Of a stretch of DNA of 64,000 nt, positions 34,472-42,765 are shown piece by piece (the stretch's first letter is position 1; each line of letters begins with the position of its first letter). This DNA is from Bacteroides faecium. Lineage in GTDB: Bacteria; Bacteroidota; Bacteroidia; Bacteroidales; Bacteroidaceae. The notes beneath the pieces were generated by a model. That model was not told where the DNA came from. It searched no databases and saw only the letters and a program-made list of their open reading frames with translations. The position numbers and the translations under genes are program-made. The stretch spans positions 4,154,001-4,218,000 of the forward strand of contig NZ_CP050831.1 in assembly GCF_012113595.1 (NCBI RefSeq), in the 5' to 3' direction.

Positions 34472-35365
34472 ATGCCGCCACGCAACAACCCGATGTCTGC
34501 CGTACAGAAGAAAAAAACTGTTTCCACTACCCGAAAGAAAGGAACGGCTTCTTCTTCCAAATCTCCCCGTACCCCGAAAAAGGTACAGGCGAAGCATAGT
34601 CATATTATGCCTGTTTGGCTTCGCAATATCCTGGCAGTGATGATTGTCGGTTGTTTCTCCATTGCTTTTTATTATTTCTTTATCCGTCCTTATGCTTACC
34701 GTTGGAAACCTTGTCACGGCTTAAAAGAATATGGCGTCTGTATTCCGGCAGGATATGATATTCACGGAATTGATATTTCCCATTATCAAGGAAAAATAGA
34801 CTGGCCGAAACTCCGGCAGAACAAAGAAACGGTGACTCCTTTGCACTTCATCTTTATGAAGGCCACGGAAGGCGGGGACCATGGCGATACTACTTTCTCG
34901 GCTAACTTTGCCAATGCCCGTAATCACGGATTTATCCGGGGTGCCTATCATTTTTATATTCCGAGTACGGACGCTTTGAAACAAGCCGACTTTTTTATCC
35001 GTACTGTAAAGTTGGATACCGGCGATTTACCCCCTGTACTTGATGTGGAAGTGACCGGACGAAAAGAAAAAACAGAATTGCAGCAAGGCATCAAACGCTG
35101 GCTCGACCGTGTGGAATCTCATTACGGGGTGAAGCCGATTCTTTATACCTCCTATAAATTTAAGACACGTTATCTGGACGATTCCATTTTCAACGCATAT
35201 CCTTACTGGATTGCCCATTACTATGTTGACTCCGTGAGGTATCAGGGCAAATGGGACTTCTGGCAACATACGGATGTAGGAAATGTGCCCGGAATCAAGG
35301 AAGACGTAGACCTGAATGTATTTAACGGCACATTGGAAGACCTGAGAAAGCTGACAATTAAATAA
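34472..35365 (+). CDS. GH25 family lysozyme-like protein, membrane anchored
   Basis: A basic, Ser/Thr/Lys-rich cytoplasmic head (residues 1-45) precedes one membrane helix (LRNILAVMIVGCFSIAFYYFFI). The periplasmic part is a glycoside hydrolase family 25 domain: GIDISHYQGKIDW at ~98-110, ATEGGDHGD, GAYHFYIP and the catalytic DxE in PPVLDVEV. GH25 enzymes cleave the beta-1,4 bond of peptidoglycan. The end of the domain is marked by WDFWQHTD and DLNVFNG. The gene sits between the pfp gene and the 2-oxoacid dehydrogenase operon with no evident functional link. Confidence 0.94.
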   Translation: MPPRNNPMSAVQKKKTVSTTRKKGTASSSKSPRTPKKVQAKHSHIMPVWLRNILAVMIVGCFSIAFYYFFIRPYAYRWKPCHGLKEYGVCIPAGYDIHGIDISHYQGKIDWPKLRQNKETVTPLHFIFMKATEGGDHGDTTFSANFANARNHGFIRGAYHFYIPSTDALKQADFFIRTVKLDTGDLPPVLDVEVTGRKEKTELQQGIKRWLDRVESHYGVKPILYTSYKFKTRYLDDSIFNAYPYWIAHYYVDSVRYQGKWDFWQHTDVGNVPGIKEDVDLNVFNGTLEDLRKLTIK

Positions 35366-35411
35366 CAGGTATTTCCTTTCCAAACAACTTATCTCTTCTC
35401 TTATTTGTTAT

Positions 35412-35442
35412 AATCGTATTATTACTTAAAAAAAATACGATT
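35412..35442 (+). promoter_or_regulatory. Dyad abutting the lpd start codon
   Basis: AATCGTATT (35412-35420) and AATACGATT (35434-35442) form a perfect 9-bp inverted repeat with a 13-nt A-rich gap; the right arm ends exactly at the base before ATG 35443. It could be an mRNA hairpin over the ribosome entry site or an operator. Confidence 0.6.
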
Positions 35443-36786
35443 ATGAACTTTGATATAGCTATTATTGGCGGCGGCCCTGCCGGTTATACAGCCGCCGAAA
35501 GGGCAGGGGCAAACGGATTGAAAGCCGTTCTTTTCGAGAAGAAAGCAATAGGTGGAGTATGTCTCAACGAAGGATGTATCCCTACTAAAACTTTGTTATA
35601 TTCTGCTAAAATACTGGATAGCATAAAGACTGCTTCCAAATATGGCGTTTCCGCCGAATCTCCTTCTTTCGATTTATCCAAAATCATGAACCGTAAAGAT
35701 AAGACAGTGAAAATGCTGACAGGGGGTGTGAAGATGACTGTAAACTCTTATGGGGTGACAATCGTAGAGAAAGAAGCATTCATAGAAGGAGAGAAAGACG
35801 GATTGATTCGCATCACTTGTGACGGCGAGACTTACTTCGCCAGATATCTGCTGGTCTGTACAGGTTCAGATACGGTGATTCCCCCGATACCGGGATTGTC
35901 GGATGTCAGTTACTGGACTTCTAAAGAAGCATTGGAAATAAAGGAACTTCCCCAAACGCTAGTTATCATTGGCGGCGGAGTAATCGGGATGGAATTTGCC
36001 TCTTTCTTCAACAGCATGGGCGTAAAGGTACATGTTGTGGAAATGATGCCCGAGATTTTGGGAGCAATGGATAAGGAAACGAGTGGTATGCTCCGTACCG
36101 AATACGCCAAACGGGGAGTTACTTTCTACCTGAATACGAAAGTGGTGGAAGTGAAACCTGATGGAGTTGTGATAGAGAAAGACGGGAAAGCTTCTACTAT
36201 TGAAGCGGAAAAGATATTACTTAGCGTAGGCCGTAAGGCAAATTTGTCCGGTGTAGGACTGGATAAACTAAACATTGAACTCCTGCGGAACGGAGTGAAA
36301 GTGGATGAATATCTACAAACTTCCCATCCCCATGTATATGCTTGCGGAGATATTACGGGATATTCCTTATTGGCGCATACCGCGATCCGCGAAGCGGAAG
36401 TTGCCATCAATCACATTTTGGGAGTCGAAGACCATATGAATTACAATTGTGTGCCGGGCGTAGTTTATACCAATCCCGAAGTTGCAGGAGTCGGAAAGAC
36501 CGAAGAAGAACTGATAAAACTGGGACTTCCTTATCGTGTCTCTAAATTGCCTATGGCTTATTCAGGACGATTTGTAGCGGAGAATGAACAGGGCAACGGA
36601 CTTTGCAAGCTGATTCAGGATGAAGAAGGAAAAATCATCGGTTGCCATATGTTGGGAAATCCTGCATCAGAACTCATTGTGATAGCCGGCATTGCCATTC
36701 AGAGAGGATATACGGTGGAAGAATTTCAAAAGACCGTATTCCCACATCCTACGGTTGGAGAGATTTATCACGAGATTATGTTTTAA
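35443..36786 (+). CDS. lpdA: Dihydrolipoyl dehydrogenase (E3)
   Basis: A 447-residue flavoprotein disulfide reductase. FAD-binding IIGGGPAGYTAAERA is at the N-terminus, the redox disulfide is GGVCLNEGCIPTK (Cys40, Cys45), and an NAD-binding motif VIIGGGVIGMEFASFF follows. The C-terminal interface domain has FPHPTVGEIYHE with the catalytic His. It reoxidises the lipoamide of the E2 subunit. It is the first gene of an operon with lipoate ligase, E2, fused E1 and a flavodoxin-like gene, so it is probably the dedicated E3 of that complex. A dyad lies immediately before its ATG. Confidence 0.96.
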   Translation: MNFDIAIIGGGPAGYTAAERAGANGLKAVLFEKKAIGGVCLNEGCIPTKTLLYSAKILDSIKTASKYGVSAESPSFDLSKIMNRKDKTVKMLTGGVKMTVNSYGVTIVEKEAFIEGEKDGLIRITCDGETYFARYLLVCTGSDTVIPPIPGLSDVSYWTSKEALEIKELPQTLVIIGGGVIGMEFASFFNSMGVKVHVVEMMPEILGAMDKETSGMLRTEYAKRGVTFYLNTKVVEVKPDGVVIEKDGKASTIEAEKILLSVGRKANLSGVGLDKLNIELLRNGVKVDEYLQTSHPHVYACGDITGYSLLAHTAIREAEVAINHILGVEDHMNYNCVPGVVYTNPEVAGVGKTEEELIKLGLPYRVSKLPMAYSGRFVAENEQGNGLCKLIQDEEGKIIGCHMLGNPASELIVIAGIAIQRGYTVEEFQKTVFPHPTVGEIYHEIMF

Positions 36787-36805
36787 TTTTTATCCCGGCC
36801 AATCT

Positions 36806-37528
36806 ATGATTCGATGTATATATAGTCCTTATACTGATATTTATTTTCACTTGGCGGCAGAAGAGTATTTGTTGAAGCAAGGAAACGATGACGTTTTTAT
36901 GCTTTGGCAGGATACTCCCTCTGTAGTGATAGGTAAACATCAGCGTCTGCGGTCGGAAGTGGATACGGAGTGGGCGGAACAGGAACAGATACATATTGCC
37001 CGCCGTTTTTCGGGTGGGGGAACGGTGTATCATGATTTGGGTAATGTCAATCTGACTTTTATCGAAACGGCTCCGCGCCTGCCTGAGTTTATCACTTATC
37101 TTCAGCGGACATTGGACTTTTTGGCATCCATCGGTGTAATGGCAAAGGGGGATGAACGACTCGGTATCTATCTGGATGGAATAAAAATATCAGGAAGTGC
37201 ACAATGTGTACATAAAGCCAGGGTATTATATCATTGCACTTTGCTGTATGATACCAATCTTACGATGCTGAATAAGGTATTGAACCCGGAGCCGTTAGTT
37301 GATGACGGAACTTTGTCTTCCGTATACGCCGTTCCGTCCGTTCGGAGTGAAGTGACCAATATTCGTAAGCACTTGTCGGTAGGGACTGTGGATGATTTTA
37401 AAGAAAATGCTTTTCAGTATTTCAGCAAATCGCAAAGGGTCAGTTCATTCAGTGGCGAAGAGATTGTGGCTATTAATCAGCTTCGGAAAGAAAAGTATAT
37501 TCAGAAAGAGTGGATATATAATCGTTGA
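36806..37528 (+). CDS. Lipoate-protein ligase A family protein, 240 aa
   Basis: A biotin/lipoate ligase-fold protein: WQDTPSVVIGKHQ, ARRFSGGGTVYHDLGNVN (lipoyl-AMP binding loop) and DGIKISGSAQ with the catalytic Lys. It is smaller than E. coli LplA (about 340 aa), and its accessory domain is short. It would attach lipoate to the E2 subunit encoded two genes downstream. The start at ATG 36806 is 19 nt after the lpd stop; the longer frame overlaps lpd in another frame and lacks conserved sequence. Confidence 0.9.
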   Translation: MIRCIYSPYTDIYFHLAAEEYLLKQGNDDVFMLWQDTPSVVIGKHQRLRSEVDTEWAEQEQIHIARRFSGGGTVYHDLGNVNLTFIETAPRLPEFITYLQRTLDFLASIGVMAKGDERLGIYLDGIKISGSAQCVHKARVLYHCTLLYDTNLTMLNKVLNPEPLVDDGTLSSVYAVPSVRSEVTNIRKHLSVGTVDDFKENAFQYFSKSQRVSSFSGEEIVAINQLRKEKYIQKEWIYNR

Positions 37529-37637
37529 AATATAAGTTATGTTTATCAGCGTCCGGTTAAAAATACCTTAACATAAAACTTTCTATTTCAGCCCATTGTT
37601 CTATTATATCAAGGTTGAATAAATAAATTTACTGTCT

Positions 37638-38978
37638 ATGTCAAGATTCGAAATAAAAATGCCCAAGTTGGGCGAGAGTATAACCGAAGGGACAATCGTC
37701 TCCTGGTCTGTAAAAGTGGGTGATATGATTCAGGAAGACGATGTTCTTTTTGAAGTAAATACTGCTAAAGTAAGTGCCGAAATACCTTCTCCGGTAGCGG
37801 GAAAGGTAGTCGAGATTTTATATAAAGAAGGGGATACCGTTGCGGTAGGTACTGTTGTAGCCATTATTGATTTGGATGGCGAAGGCACTGCCGAAGGGGA
37901 AACTGCCCATGAAGAAACCGTCAAAGAAGAAGTTCCTGCAAGCCAGTCTCCGGCTCAACAAGAAGCTGCCAAACCGGTTGTTGCCGAGGAAGAACGTTGG
38001 TATTCGCCGGTTGTGATTCAACTCGCAAGAGAAGCGAAGATTCCGAAAGAAGAACTGGACTCCATACAGGGAACCGGCTACGAAGGACGATTGAGCAAGA
38101 AGGATATAAAAGATTATATCGACAAGAAGAAAAGAGGAGCCAGTGGGGATTCCAAACCGTCAGCATCCGTTGCTGCTCCGGTTGCAAGCAAACCATCGGT
38201 TGCTGCTTCCGCACCGGTAAGCCCGAAATCTTCTCCGGCTGCTCCGGTTGAGTCCAAATCATCCGCTCCTGTCACTATGCCGGGTGTGGAAGTGAAAGAG
38301 ATGGACCGTGTCCGCCGGATTATTGCCGATCATATGGTCATGTCTAAAAAAGTATCTCCGCATGTCACTAATGTGGTAGAAGTAGATGTCACCCGTCTGG
38401 TGCGCTGGCGCGAAAAGAACAAAGACGCTTTCTTCCGTCGTGAAGGTGTCAAGCTGACTTATATGCCCGTGATTACGGAAGCCGTAGCGAAAGCATTGGC
38501 AACCTATCCGCAGGTGAATGTATCGGTGGACGGATACAATATTCTTTTCAAGAAACATATCAATGTGGGTATTGCTGTCTCTTTGAACGATGGAAATCTG
38601 ATTGTGCCTGTGGTACACGATGCCGACCGTCTGAATTTGAACGGACTGGCTGTTGCCATTGATTCCCTGGCTCTGAAAGCGAGAGATAACAAGCTAATGC
38701 CCGACGACATTGACGGCGGTACATTTACCATCACCAACTTCGGTACATTCAAGAGTTTGTTCGGTACGCCGATTATTAATCAGCCCCAGGTGGCTATCTT
38801 GGGAGTAGGCTATATCGAAAAGAAACCTGCCGTCATAGAAACCCCTGAAGGAGATACGATTGCTATCCGTCATAAGATGTACCTTTCCCTGTCTTACGAC
38901 CATCGGGTAGTGGACGGAATGTTGGGCGGCAACTTCCTGCATTTTATAGCCGATTATCTGGAAAACTGGAAAGGCTGA
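37638..38978 (+). CDS. 2-oxoacid dehydrogenase E2 (dihydrolipoamide acyltransferase, branched-chain type)
   Basis: Domains in order: lipoyl domain (residues 1-80) with the lipoylation site EVNTAKVSAE (Lys44), an acidic linker, an E3/E1-binding domain (~115-150, YSPVVIQLAREAKIPKEEL and GRLSKKDIKDYI), an Ala/Pro/Ser-rich linker, and the catalytic domain (~215-446) ending with the YDHRVVDG active-site His and Asp motif. TAKV rather than TDKA at the lipoyl lysine and the overall layout resemble branched-chain 2-oxoacid dehydrogenase E2. It transfers acyl groups from E1 to CoA. The 109-nt gap before it may hold a secondary promoter. Confidence 0.94.
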   Translation: MSRFEIKMPKLGESITEGTIVSWSVKVGDMIQEDDVLFEVNTAKVSAEIPSPVAGKVVEILYKEGDTVAVGTVVAIIDLDGEGTAEGETAHEETVKEEVPASQSPAQQEAAKPVVAEEERWYSPVVIQLAREAKIPKEELDSIQGTGYEGRLSKKDIKDYIDKKKRGASGDSKPSASVAAPVASKPSVAASAPVSPKSSPAAPVESKSSAPVTMPGVEVKEMDRVRRIIADHMVMSKKVSPHVTNVVEVDVTRLVRWREKNKDAFFRREGVKLTYMPVITEAVAKALATYPQVNVSVDGYNILFKKHINVGIAVSLNDGNLIVPVVHDADRLNLNGLAVAIDSLALKARDNKLMPDDIDGGTFTITNFGTFKSLFGTPIINQPQVAILGVGYIEKKPAVIETPEGDTIAIRHKMYLSLSYDHRVVDGMLGGNFLHFIADYLENWKG

Positions 38979-39015
38979 TAACTGATTGTTTCATTCATTA
39001 AGAACTTCATTAACC

Positions 39016-41049
39016 ATGAAAAAGTATGATATAAAAAATACAGATGTCGAAACCCTGAAGAAGTGGTATCATCTGATGGCATTGGGACGCGCCCTGGACG
39101 AAAAGGCTCCATCTTACCAGTTGCAATCTTTAGGTTGGTCTTACCATGCACCCTATGCGGGGCATGATGGTATCCAACTGGCGGTCGGGCAAGTCTTTAC
39201 TCTCGGAGAAGACTTCCTGTTTCCCTACTACCGGGATATGCTGACCGTACTCTCCGCCGGAATGACTCCGGAAGAGATTATCCTGAACGGTATTTCCAAA
39301 GCGACAGACCCCGGAAGCGGCGGACGTCATATGTCGAACCATTTCGCCAAACCGGAATGGCACATCGAAAACATTTCTTCCGCGACGGGAACACATGACC
39401 TTCATGCGGCAGGCGTAGCCAGAGCGATGGTCTATTACGGACATAAAGGAGTTGCCATCACTTCTCACGGAGAATCGGCTACATCCGAAGGTTTTGTCTA
39501 TGAAGCTATCAATGGTGCCAGCCTTGAACGTCTTCCGGTGATTTTTGTCATTCAGGATAACGGTTACGGCATCTCTGTTCCCAAATCGGAACAGACTGCC
39601 AACCGCAAGGTAGCGGAAAACTTTTCCGGCTTCAAGAACCTGAAAATCATCTATTGCAATGGAAAAGATGTATTCGATTCGATGAACGCCATGACCGAAG
39701 CCCGCGAATATGCCATCAGTACCCGTAATCCGGTGATTGTACAGGCGAATTGTGTCCGTATCGGTTCTCATTCCAATTCCGACAAGCATACCCTTTACCG
39801 GGATGAAAACGAACTGGAATACGTAAAGGAAGCTGACCCTTTGATGAAATTCCGCCGGATGCTGCTTCGCTATAAGCGTCTGACTGAAGAAGAACTGCAA
39901 CAAATAGAAGCGGCAGCCAAAAAAGAATTGTCTGCTGCCAACCGGAAGGCTTTGGCTGCTCCCGACCCTGACCCTAAAAGCATCTACGATTTCGTAATGC
40001 CCGAACCTTATCAACCACAGAAGTACAAAGACGGTACGCATGAGGCAGAAGGCGAAAAGACCTTCATGGTCAACGCCATTAATGAAACATTGAAATCCGA
40101 ATTCCGTCACAATCCTGATACTTTTATTTGGGGGCAGGACGTAGCGAATAAGGAAAAAGGCGGTGTATTTAATGTGACGAAGGGGATGCAGCAGGAGTTT
40201 GGTGACTCCCGTGTATTCAGTGCGCCGATAGCCGAAGATTATATTGTAGGTACAGCCAACGGAATGAGTCGCTTTGACCCTAAAATTCATGTAGTAATAG
40301 AAGGGGCGGAGTTTGCCGATTACTTTTGGCCTGCCGTCGAGCAATATGTAGAATGTACGCATGAGTATTGGCGCAGCAATGGTAAGTTTGCTCCGAACAT
40401 CACTTTGCGTCTGGCTTCCGGCGGCTATATCGGTGGCGGACTTTATCATTCCCAAAATATAGAAGGCGCTTTGACGACTTTGCCGGGAGCACGTATCGTC
40501 TGTCCTTCCTTTGCGGATGATGCAGCCGGATTGCTCCGTACCAGTATTCGCTCCAAAGGATTCACTTTATTTCTCGAACCGAAGGCATTGTATAACTCCG
40601 TAGAAGCGGCTGCCGTTGTGCCGGAAGACTTTGAAGTACCTTTCGGTAAAGCGCGTATCCGTCGGGAAGGAACAGATTTAAGTATTATCACGTATGGCAA
40701 TACCACCCATTTCTGTCTGCACGCAGCGGAACGATTGGAGAAAGAGGGCGGCTGGAAAGTGGAAGTCATCGACATTCGTTCTTTGATTCCGTTGGATAAG
40801 GAAGCTATCTTTGAGTCGGTGAAGAAGACGAGTAAAGTGTTGGTTGTCCATGAGGATAAAGTATTCTCCGGCTTTGGTGCGGAACTTGCCGCAATGATTG
40901 GCGGAGAGATGTTCCGTTATTTGGACGGGCCTGTGCAACGTGTAGGTTCTACATTTACCCCTGTCGGCTTTAACCCGATTCTTGAAAAAGAGATTCTGCC
41001 GGATGAGGCTAAAATCTATGAAGCCGCCAGGAAATTATTAGAATATTAA
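39016..41049 (+). CDS. 2-oxoacid dehydrogenase E1, fused alpha and beta subunits, 677 aa
   Basis: Residues ~10-320 are an E1 alpha domain (GRALDEKAPSYQLQ, GSGGRHMSNHF, and the thiamine diphosphate region ITSHGESATSEG ending QDNGYG). Residues ~345-677 are E1 beta (TFMVNAINETL, GQDVANKEKGGVFNVTKGMQQEFG, ITYGNTTHF, VHEDKVFSGFGAELA). The classical GDG of the diphosphate motif reads GES, as in several branched-chain-type E1 proteins. Fusion of the two chains fixes their 1:1 ratio. ATG 39016 was taken because it begins MKKYDIKNTD; a TTG 30 nt earlier is less likely. Substrate (branched-chain oxoacids, pyruvate or acetoin) is not certain. Confidence 0.93.
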   Translation: MKKYDIKNTDVETLKKWYHLMALGRALDEKAPSYQLQSLGWSYHAPYAGHDGIQLAVGQVFTLGEDFLFPYYRDMLTVLSAGMTPEEIILNGISKATDPGSGGRHMSNHFAKPEWHIENISSATGTHDLHAAGVARAMVYYGHKGVAITSHGESATSEGFVYEAINGASLERLPVIFVIQDNGYGISVPKSEQTANRKVAENFSGFKNLKIIYCNGKDVFDSMNAMTEAREYAISTRNPVIVQANCVRIGSHSNSDKHTLYRDENELEYVKEADPLMKFRRMLLRYKRLTEEELQQIEAAAKKELSAANRKALAAPDPDPKSIYDFVMPEPYQPQKYKDGTHEAEGEKTFMVNAINETLKSEFRHNPDTFIWGQDVANKEKGGVFNVTKGMQQEFGDSRVFSAPIAEDYIVGTANGMSRFDPKIHVVIEGAEFADYFWPAVEQYVECTHEYWRSNGKFAPNITLRLASGGYIGGGLYHSQNIEGALTTLPGARIVCPSFADDAAGLLRTSIRSKGFTLFLEPKALYNSVEAAAVVPEDFEVPFGKARIRREGTDLSIITYGNTTHFCLHAAERLEKEGGWKVEVIDIRSLIPLDKEAIFESVKKTSKVLVVHEDKVFSGFGAELAAMIGGEMFRYLDGPVQRVGSTFTPVGFNPILEKEILPDEAKIYEAARKLLEY

Positions 41050-41062
41050 AATAGTATGGATT

Positions 41063-41569
41063 ATGAAAAAGATAGGTTTATTTTATGCAGCGAAGGCTGA
41101 AAAGACGAGTTGGGTAGCAGAGAAGATTCAGCAGGAATTTGGTGAAGGTAAGATAGAAGTAGTACCCATAGAACAAGCCTGGGAGAATGATTTTGCCGCT
41201 TATAATTGTTTTATAGTCGGCGCTTCCACCTGGTTTGACGGCGAACTTCCCACCTATTGGGACGAACTGTTGCCGGAACTTCGTACAATGGATTTAAAAG
41301 GAAAGAAAGTGGCTGTTTTCGGTTTGGGCGACCAGATACGTTATCCCGAAAACTTTGCGGATGGTATCGGACTGCTGGCGGAAGTTTTCGAAGGGGATGG
41401 GGCTACCTTGGTAGGTTTCACTTCTTCCGAAGGATATACTTTCGAGCGTTCCAAAGCATTGCGCGGCGATCATTGGTGCGGATTGGTTATTGACTTGGAT
41501 AATCAGTCGGAACAGGCGAAAAAGAAAATCAAGGATTGGTGTGAGCAGGTGAAGAAGGAGTTCAAGTAA
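41063..41569 (+). CDS. Flavodoxin-like protein with an altered FMN phosphate loop
   Basis: A 168-residue long-chain flavodoxin homologue: FIVGASTWFDGELPTYWDELLPEL and VAVFGLGDQIRYPENFADG are the conserved isoalloxazine-contacting loops. The N-terminal phosphate loop, usually TxTGxT, reads AAKAEKTSW, without the Gly and most hydroxyl residues. FMN binding may thus be weaker or different. The gene is 13 nt after the E1 stop and co-transcribed with the 2-oxoacid dehydrogenase operon, suggesting electron transfer linked to oxoacid oxidation or lipoate/radical chemistry. Confidence 0.85.
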   Translation: MKKIGLFYAAKAEKTSWVAEKIQQEFGEGKIEVVPIEQAWENDFAAYNCFIVGASTWFDGELPTYWDELLPELRTMDLKGKKVAVFGLGDQIRYPENFADGIGLLAEVFEGDGATLVGFTSSEGYTFERSKALRGDHWCGLVIDLDNQSEQAKKKIKDWCEQVKKEFK

Positions 41570-41601
41570 TATTCTTTTTCATTAAAGGATACCATATGCC
41601 A

Positions 41602-41693
41602 GATGCTCATCCCGTACATTACCGGATGAGCATCTGGAGCATGACGGGATGAGCATCCGGTATTGTACGGGATGAGCATCTCGTCTTTTGAAT
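41602..41693. repeat. 23-bp-period array with core GATGAGCATC between convergent genes
   Basis: Units start at 41602, 41625, 41648 and 41671, exactly 23 bp apart. The first carries GATGCTCATC (the reverse complement) and the other three GATGAGCATC, followed by related GC-rich bases (CCGG, ACGG). It lies between the stop codons of the flavodoxin-like gene and prmA, so it may also act as a two-way terminator. Confidence 0.75.
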
Positions 41694-41763
41694 CTTAACG
41701 ATTAGTTGCAGGCTTGTTTTAATGATAAGCCGTCTATGTCTTTGTGGAGCAGATAAAGAGCTA

Positions 41764-42612
41764 TCAGGCTTTATAAACAAACTTCACCTCTGCCCAACGG
41801 TTCTTCTCTTTGTAATGAACGTAAGTCAATCCGTTCTTTTCCGCTTCCTCACGAATAACTGTAATGTCATCTACATAGAATCCGCTCATATACAATTCAG
41901 ACCCCGGATGCATACAGGCAACATAGTGTTTCATGTCATTCAACAGAATATTCCGGTTGATATTGGCAATAATAACATCAAACGGACCTTTCCCGGTAAG
42001 GGACGAAGCGTCTCCTTGAAAAACGGCAATATCATCTACATGATTCAGTTCAATGTTTTCGATAGAGTTTCGCACACACCATTCGTCAATGTCGATAGCC
42101 GTACACGGACGCGCACCTCTCATTCGTGCAAGGATGGCGAGAATTGAAGTGCCGCACCCCATATCGAGCAGAGATTTATCTTTCAACTCGCTATCCAGCA
42201 GTTCCTCAATGATAAGGCTTGTTGTTTCGTGATGTCCTGTTCCGAAAGCCATTTGCGGGTTAATGACAATATCATATTCCGCTTTAGGTACGTCCTGATG
42301 GAAAGTGCTGTGAATCACACAACGGTCACCAATGATAATCGGCTGGAAGAAATTCTTTTCCCATTCCTCGTTCCAGTCCTTGTCTTCCGCTTCTGCATAG
42401 GTAAATGTGATTTCCGTATCGGGCAGGGGGAACTCGGTGATTGCAATCTTAATAGCGGTTTCGTCATATAATGATTGTTGGATATAGGCGGTCAACCCGC
42501 TTTCACATTCAACAAAACTCTCGAATCCTACTTCGCCGAGCACGGCAGCCAGTACGTCATTAACTGTTTCAGTGCAAGGATTGGTATGGAATGTGAACTC
42601 AAAATACTTCAT
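41764..42612 (-). CDS. prmA: Ribosomal protein L11 methyltransferase
   Basis: A 282-residue SAM-dependent methyltransferase. The N-terminal substrate-binding domain begins MKYFEFTFH, and the catalytic domain has NPQMAFGTGHHETT, LLDMGCGTSILAI (motif I) and IIANINRNILL (NPPY-like motif), all typical of PrmA. It trimethylates L11 on the ribosome. It stands alone with its own TATCTTTG -7 element (42650-42643), 31 bp before the start. Confidence 0.95.
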   Translation of the reverse strand: MKYFEFTFHTNPCTETVNDVLAAVLGEVGFESFVECESGLTAYIQQSLYDETAIKIAITEFPLPDTEITFTYAEAEDKDWNEEWEKNFFQPIIIGDRCVIHSTFHQDVPKAEYDIVINPQMAFGTGHHETTSLIIEELLDSELKDKSLLDMGCGTSILAILARMRGARPCTAIDIDEWCVRNSIENIELNHVDDIAVFQGDASSLTGKGPFDVIIANINRNILLNDMKHYVACMHPGSELYMSGFYVDDITVIREEAEKNGLTYVHYKEKNRWAEVKFVYKA

Positions 42613-42642
42613 GGTTGTTTTCTTTTTCTAATAAATAATGTG

Positions 42643-42650
42643 CAAAGATA
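42643..42650 (-). promoter_or_regulatory. -7 element for prmA
   Basis: TATCTTTG on the minus strand, 31 bp before ATG 42612; -33 box not clear. Confidence 0.55.
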
Positions 42651-42716
42651 GTTAGAAATAGGGATTTCCCTATTATCCTTTGGGGAAAATCTCCCCCGGA
42701 CGAAAAATCTCTTCCT

Positions 42717-42724
42717 TATCTTTG
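42717..42724 (+). promoter_or_regulatory. -7 element for the Trp/Gly-rich protein gene
   Basis: TATCTTTG on the plus strand, 42 bp before ATG 42766; -33 box not clear. Confidence 0.55.
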
Positions 42725-42765
42725 TAACGTGAATAAGTTTAAGTAATTACATAAACCGAGATGAT

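Noticed and set aside
39130..40455. Long minus-strand open frame opposite the fused E1 gene
   Set aside because: It is a shadow of a conserved gene with strong codon bias; the translation has no recognisable domain and its frame is dictated by the plus-strand codons.
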